Positions 60,264 to 64,000 of a stretch of DNA of 64,000 nt are shown here, piece after piece. The notes below the pieces were generated by a model. That model was given only the letters and a program-made list of their open reading frames with translations, ran no database searches and was not told the DNA's origin. This DNA comes from Streptomyces sp. Isolate_45 (GTDB lineage: Bacteria; Actinomycetota; Actinomycetes; Streptomycetales; Streptomycetaceae). A program made the translations under genes and the position numbers. The DNA is taken from NCBI RefSeq assembly GCF_024721315.2, contig NZ_JANFAK020000013.1:1-64000 (forward strand). Direction: 5' to 3'. Numbering within the stretch: position 1 is the first letter of the stretch; every line of letters begins with the position of its first letter.

Positions 60264-60776
60264 TCAGTCGGTGGCGGAGGCGGGCACGGGGACGACCCGG
60301 GGGGTCCCTCCGGGCTCGCACTCGTGGGGAGGCCGGGGCTCGCGGAGTTCCGCGATGGCGGCCTCGAAGTCTTCAAGGGTGTCGAACGCTCGATAAACGG
60401 ATGCGAACCGCAGGTAGGCGACGAGGTCGAGCTCCTGCAAGGGGCCGAGTATGGCCAGACCCACGTCATGGGTGGTCAGCTCGGCGCTGCCGGTGGCGCG
60501 CACCGCCTCCTCGACCCGCTGGCCGAGCTTGGCGAGGGCGTCCTCGGTGACCGGCCGCCCCTGGCACGCCTTGCGGACGCCAGAGATGACCTTGGTGCGA
60601 CTGAAAGGTTCGGTGACCCCGCTGCGCTTGATCACCATCAGCGAGGCAGTCTCCACCGTCGTGAAGCGACGGGAGCAGTCGGGGCACTGACGGCGCCTGC
60701 GGATCGACGTTCCGTCATCCGTGGTGCGGCTGTCGACGACCCGACTGTCGGGGTGCCTGCAGAAGGGGCAGTGCAT
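60264..60776 (-). CDS. nrdR: Ribonucleotide-reductase repressor NrdR
   Basis: A 170-residue repressor of ribonucleotide reductase genes. The N-terminal zinc ribbon uses Cys3, Cys6, Cys31 and Cys34. An ATP-cone domain (about 48-138, [27 protein letters not shown]) senses dATP/ATP. The C-terminal tail is Pro/Glu-rich. The ATG at 60776 has GTGAGGGAACC upstream. It heads the nrdR-nrdJ operon and would repress its own promoter through the paired boxes upstream. Confidence 0.97.
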   Translation of the reverse strand: MHCPFCRHPDSRVVDSRTTDDGTSIRRRRQCPDCSRRFTTVETASLMVIKRSGVTEPFSRTKVISGVRKACQGRPVTEDALAKLGQRVEEAVRATGSAELTTHDVGLAILGPLQELDLVAYLRFASVYRAFDTLEDFEAAIAELREPRPPHECEPGGTPRVVPVPASATD

Positions 60777-60908
60777 GGTTCCCTCACCCTTCTTGTGGCA
60801 CGACCGAATCACCCCACGGCGCCCCTGAACGGCAGGGACGGGTCTCTGCCGGGGGCTCGTGAAGCAGCTACCAGCATATGCGATGCCGGAGACCCTGACC
60901 GACCGGGG

Positions 60909-60955
60909 ACCACAACTTGTGGGCGGCGGCGCTCATCCAACCACTAGATCTTGGG
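60909..60955 (-). promoter_or_regulatory. Paired NrdR-box-like sites upstream of nrdR
   Basis: CCACAA-C-TTGTGG (60910-60922) and ACCACTAGATCTTGGG (60940-60955) have centres about 31 bases apart, three helical turns, which is the usual spacing of NrdR boxes. Both contain CAC..GTG or CACTA..TTG features of the box. The sites lie 133-180 bases before the nrdR start. Confidence 0.65.
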
Positions 60956-61286
60956 TTGGGATGGATTTTCACCACTCCGCGTGTCGCGGCGCCCGACGGG
61001 CGGTGACGGAGCTTGCGAGTGCCAGACTGGACGTCGGCACCACGGCGGCGGCCCCACCGGAAAAGGTACCGCAAGGACGGAGCGAACCCCCGAACCCGCG
61101 TTCGGAACAATGGCCGATCGAGTACCCCGAGGCCGGCCGCACGACAGCCCCCGGGGGTCACGGAACGTGACGGCCGAGCGGGCGGGCACCAGGGGGCCGA
61201 GCCCGTCGGTACGGCGGTCGATCACCCGTTCAGTCCGGCTATACACCCGCACAACTAACCCAGGTGGACGATCCCTGATTTTTCAC

Positions 61287-61302
61287 TCGAACGTGTGTTT
61301 GG
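61287..61302 (+). promoter_or_regulatory. SOS box (LexA operator) upstream of lexA
   Basis: TCGAACGTGTGTTTGG has a perfect left half of the actinobacterial SOS box (TCGAAC-N4-GTTCGA) and a degenerate right half. It sits 63 bases before the lexA GTG, as expected for autoregulation. Confidence 0.85.
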
Positions 61303-61364
61303 CGCAACCTTTCGAAAGCTACTACCGTTGTCCAGCTAGGGAGAACATTTCGAGAGGGGCCGAC

Positions 61365-62156
61365 GTGACCACGACCGCAGACAGTGCCATCATCACTGCC
61401 CAGAACCGCTCCCAGAGCCGACTTGAGCCGGTGCATGCCATGAACGACGCAAGTGTGAACCCGGAAGCGGAGCCCGTACGCCCCGCACGGTCGCTGCCAG
61501 GGCGACCTCCAGGCATCCGCGCAGACAGTTCCGGGCTCACGGACCGGCAGCGGAGGGTCATCGAGGTCATCCGGGACTCGGTACAGCGCCGCGGCTACCC
61601 GCCGTCGATGCGCGAGATCGGCCAGGCGGTCGGCCTGTCCAGCACCTCGTCGGTGGCGCACCAGCTGATGGCCCTGGAACGCAAGGGCTTCCTGCGGCGC
61701 GACCCGCACCGTCCCCGCGCCTACGAGGTGCGTGGCTCGGACCAGCCCAGCTCGCAGCCGACGGACACCACCGGAAAGCCCGCGGCGTCCTACGTGCCCC
61801 TGGTCGGTCGGATCGCGGCAGGCGGTCCGATCCTCGCCGAGGAGTCGGTCGAGGACGTGTTCCCGCTGCCCCGCCAGCTGGTGGGTGACGGAGAGCTCTT
61901 CGTCCTCAAGGTCGTGGGCGACTCCATGATCGAGGCCGCGATCTGTGACGGCGACTGGGTGACCGTCCGCCGCCAGCCCGTCGCGGAGAACGGCGACATC
62001 GTCGCCGCGATGCTGGACGGCGAAGCCACCGTCAAGCGTTTCAAGCGCGAGGACGGCCATGTGTGGCTGCTCCCCCACAACGCCGCCTACCAGCCCATCC
62101 CCGGTGACGAGGCCACCATCCTCGGCAAGGTCGTCGCCGTACTGCGCCGGATCTGA
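61365..62156 (+). CDS. lexA: SOS-response repressor LexA
   Basis: A 263-residue repressor with RecA-stimulated self-cleavage. The winged HTH lies at about 56-120 ([21 protein letters not shown]). The cleavage bond is Ala152-Gly153 in GRIAAGGPI and the catalytic dyad is Ser187 (VGDSMIEA) and Lys224 (ATVKRFK). The start is GTG at 61365 with GAGAGGGG upstream; an in-frame ATG at 61440 is possible, but the 25-residue Streptomyces extension fits the first. Divergent from nrdR. Confidence 0.97.
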   Translation: MTTTADSAIITAQNRSQSRLEPVHAMNDASVNPEAEPVRPARSLPGRPPGIRADSSGLTDRQRRVIEVIRDSVQRRGYPPSMREIGQAVGLSSTSSVAHQLMALERKGFLRRDPHRPRAYEVRGSDQPSSQPTDTTGKPAASYVPLVGRIAAGGPILAEESVEDVFPLPRQLVGDGELFVLKVVGDSMIEAAICDGDWVTVRRQPVAENGDIVAAMLDGEATVKRFKREDGHVWLLPHNAAYQPIPGDEATILGKVVAVLRRI

Positions 62157-62175
62157 CCCCGCCGCCCCTCAGCCG

Positions 62176-62206
62176 GCTCCGGGACCCACTGCGCCGGTCC
62201 CGGAGC
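62176..62206. terminator. First hairpin between convergent lexA and the helicase gene
   Basis: The arms GCTCCGGGACC and GGTCCCGGAGC form a perfect 11-base-pair stem with a 9-base loop, 20 bases after the lexA stop. Confidence 0.75.
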
Positions 62207-62239
62207 TGCCGCACGCCCGGATCCGCGCTGTGGTCCGGT

Positions 62240-62268
62240 GAAACCACGGGTCCTGAGCCCATGGTTTC
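62240..62268. terminator. Second hairpin between convergent lexA and the helicase gene
   Basis: GAAACCACGGG pairs with CCCATGGTTTC (one mismatch) around a 6-base loop. Read on the minus strand it serves the helicase gene. Confidence 0.65.
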
Positions 62269-62332
62269 GAGCTGGTGGTCCGGAGCCGGTGTGCTCACGA
62301 CCGGCATCGGGGCGTCCGCGCCCTGCTGACCC

Positions 62333-64000
62333 CTACTTGCCGTCCGCCTGCGCGGTCGCGTCGATCGCGGACAGGGAACGGCGGACCTGGTTGCGGTCCG
62401 TGGTGTACCAGAAGTCCGGCAACGTGGCCCGCAGGAAGCTCCCGTAGCGGGCCGTGGCCAGCCGGGGATCCAGCACGGCGACGACACCGCGGTCGCCCGA
62501 GGCGCGGACGAGCCGGCCCGCACCCTGGGCCATGAGCAGCGCCGCGTGCGTGGCCGCGACGGCCATGAATCCGTTGCCGCCGTGTTCCTCGACGGACTTC
62601 TGCCGCGCGCTCATCAGCGGGTCGTCGGGGCGCGGGAACGGGATGCGGTCCATGACCACGAGCTGGCAACTGGGTCCCGGCACGTCCACGCCCTGCCAGA
62701 GGGAGAGCGTCCCGAACAGGCAGGTCTTCGGATCGGCGGCGAACGTCTTGATCAGCTCGCCGAGCGTCTCCTCGCCCTGGAGCAGGATCGGGTTGTCGAG
62801 GCGGCCGCGCAGCTCTTCGGCGGCGGCCTTGGCTCCCCGCATCGAGGAGAAGAGGCCCAGAGTGCGGCCGCCCGCCGCCTCGATCAGTTCGGCGAGCTCG
62901 TCCATCATGTCGCCGCGGGTGCCCTCCCGGCCCGGGGTGGCCAGGTGCTTGGCGACGTAGAGGATGCCCTGCTTCGGATAGTCGAAGGGGGACCCGACAT
63001 CCAGGCCCCGCCAGACCGGGACGTCCTCCCCCTCGACCCCTTCCGCGGAGAGGCCGAGCGAGGCCGCGATCCCGTTGAAGTCGCCGCCCAGCTTGAGGGT
63101 CGCCGAGGTGAGGACCACCGAGCGGTCCTCGAAGAGCTTTTCGCGCAGCAGCCCGGACACGGAGAGCGGGGCGACGCGGAGGGTGGCGCCGAAACGGTCG
63201 TGGCGCTCGTACCAGACGACGTCGTACTCGGATCCTGTCGTGATCCGCTCCGCCACGGAATGAACGGTCTCCACCGCTGCCAGCGCCTGCTTGCGAACGG
63301 CGTCCTCGTCGTGGACGGATTTGTCGCGGGTGGCTCCGATCGCGGAGATCACGTTGCGTGCCGCGTCCCGCAGCGACATCAGGGCGTAGCCGAGGTCCTC
63401 GGGGACCTCCTCCAGACGGCCGGGCAGCGCCAGCTCCATGACCCGCTCGAACGACTCGGACGCGGTCTGGAGGGAGTCTGCCGTCTTCTCGTCGACGAGC
63501 TTGGCCGCCCGCTTCACTGCCCGGTTCACCTGGCCCGGTGTGAGCTCGCCGGTGGCGACGCCCGTCACGCGCGAGACGAGCTCGTGGGCCTCGTCGACGA
63601 TCAGCACCTCGTGCTGTGGCAGCACCGGCGCCCCTTCGATGGCGTCGATGGCGAGCAGCGCGTGGTTGGTGACGACCACGTCCGCGAGCTTGGCCCGCTC
63701 CCGAGCCGCCTCCGCGAAGCATTCGGCCCCGTAGGCGCACTTCGTCGCGCCCAGGCACTCCCGGGAGGAGACCGAGATCTGGCTCCAGGCCTTGTCGGAG
63801 ACACCGGGGGTGAGGTCGTCGCGGTCGCCGGTCTCGGTCTCGTCCGCCCAGTCGCGCAGCCGGATCAGGTCCTGGCCGAGCTTGCTGGTGGGCGCGGCCG
63901 CCTCGAACTGGTCGAAGAGCCCCTCCTCCTCGTCCTGCGGAGCCCCTTCGTGGAGGCGGTGCAGGCAGAGGTAGTTGGACCGGCCCTTGAGCATGGCGAA
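62333..64000 (-). CDS. dinG: DinG/XPD-type ATP-dependent DNA helicase, partial
   Basis: The C-terminal 555 codons of an iron-sulfur superfamily 2 helicase; the N-terminus with Walker A lies beyond the right edge. Cysteines in NYLCLH and ECLGATKCAYGAEC form the 4Fe-4S ligand set. The DEAH box is LIVDEAHEL. Later motifs are SATLKLGGDFNG, LGLFSSMRGA, WQGVDVPG and QGAGRLVR. Such helicases open 5' tails and R-loops and belong to DNA repair. It lies next to lexA, but no SOS box could be seen because its promoter is outside the window. Confidence 0.92.
   Translation of the reverse strand, partial: FAMLKGRSNYLCLHRLHEGAPQDEEEGLFDQFEAAAPTSKLGQDLIRLRDWADETETGDRDDLTPGVSDKAWSQISVSSRECLGATKCAYGAECFAEAARERAKLADVVVTNHALLAIDAIEGAPVLPQHEVLIVDEAHELVSRVTGVATGELTPGQVNRAVKRAAKLVDEKTADSLQTASESFERVMELALPGRLEEVPEDLGYALMSLRDAARNVISAIGATRDKSVHDEDAVRKQALAAVETVHSVAERITTGSEYDVVWYERHDRFGATLRVAPLSVSGLLREKLFEDRSVVLTSATLKLGGDFNGIAASLGLSAEGVEGEDVPVWRGLDVGSPFDYPKQGILYVAKHLATPGREGTRGDMMDELAELIEAAGGRTLGLFSSMRGAKAAAEELRGRLDNPILLQGEETLGELIKTFAADPKTCLFGTLSLWQGVDVPGPSCQLVVMDRIPFPRPDDPLMSARQKSVEEHGGNGFMAVAATHAALLMAQGAGRLVRASGDRGVVAVLDPRLATARYGSFLRATLPDFWYTTDRNQVRRSLSAIDATAQADGK

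Overview
This is a high-GC actinomycete chromosome segment, almost certainly Streptomyces. Codon third positions are strongly G/C. Starts are often GTG and one is TTG, and several gene pairs overlap as GTGA. The gene set includes the developmental regulator WhiH beside the principal sigma factor HrdB, the second type IIA topoisomerase pair ParC/ParE, LexA, NrdR/NrdJ and a DasR-type site at ptsH. From memory, the order matches the core S. coelicolor block from about SCO5802 to SCO5842, read backwards. No tRNA, rRNA, insertion sequence, phage gene or CRISPR array was seen.

Layout. 1-7.5 kb: the start of a GNAT/acyl-CoA-ligase fusion, ptsH under a DasR-like site, a GntR/FCD regulator, an M23 peptidase behind a c-di-AMP (ydaO) riboswitch, and a pair of M16 peptidases. 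7.7-12.5 kb: parC and an Mrr-nuclease/TerD fusion. 12.5-16.2 kb: a CobW metal GTPase downstream of a citrate synthase, divergent from a second citrate synthase with an N-terminal helix-turn-helix; a cluster of palindromic sites lies between the two synthases. 16.2-26.9 kb: a glucan-use locus (GH13 alpha-glucosidase, two ABC permeases, a lipoprotein binding protein, a LacI regulator and a 1428-residue secreted GH87-type glucanase) linked by repeated CTTGCG-type sites. 27-31.5 kb: a CitA/CitB-like two-component system and a DUF485/sodium-solute symporter pair. 31.6-38.5 kb: parE, a small zinc-ribbon protein, a secreted trypsin-like protease, hrdB and whiH.

38.6-46 kb: a fused ABC transporter with a repeat-rich linker, a Nudix regulator-like protein, a glycogen-debranching-N-like protein and a DUF4192 protein. 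46-48.5 kb: a frameshifted MFS transporter divergent from a LysR regulator. 48.5-52.4 kb: a RecQ helicase with a C-terminal phosphoribosyltransferase-like segment, a structured intergenic element and two hypothetical proteins. 52.4-57 kb: RNase HII, an ADP-ribosylglycohydrolase, a histidine phosphatase, a YdbC-like protein and an arylamine N-acetyltransferase. 57-64 kb: nrdR-nrdJ behind paired NrdR-like boxes, lexA behind an SOS box, and a DinG-type helicase cut by the right edge.

Taken together, most of the window is conserved housekeeping and development: DNA topology, nucleotide supply, the SOS response, sigma factor, cell wall and PTS. Carbon-use modules (glucan locus, symporter, citrate synthases) sit between parE and parC. 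The least explained items are the HTH-citrate synthase with its operator cluster, the nuclease-TerD and RecQ-PRTase fusions, the repeat-rich ABC fusion and the nested hairpin near 50.88 kb.
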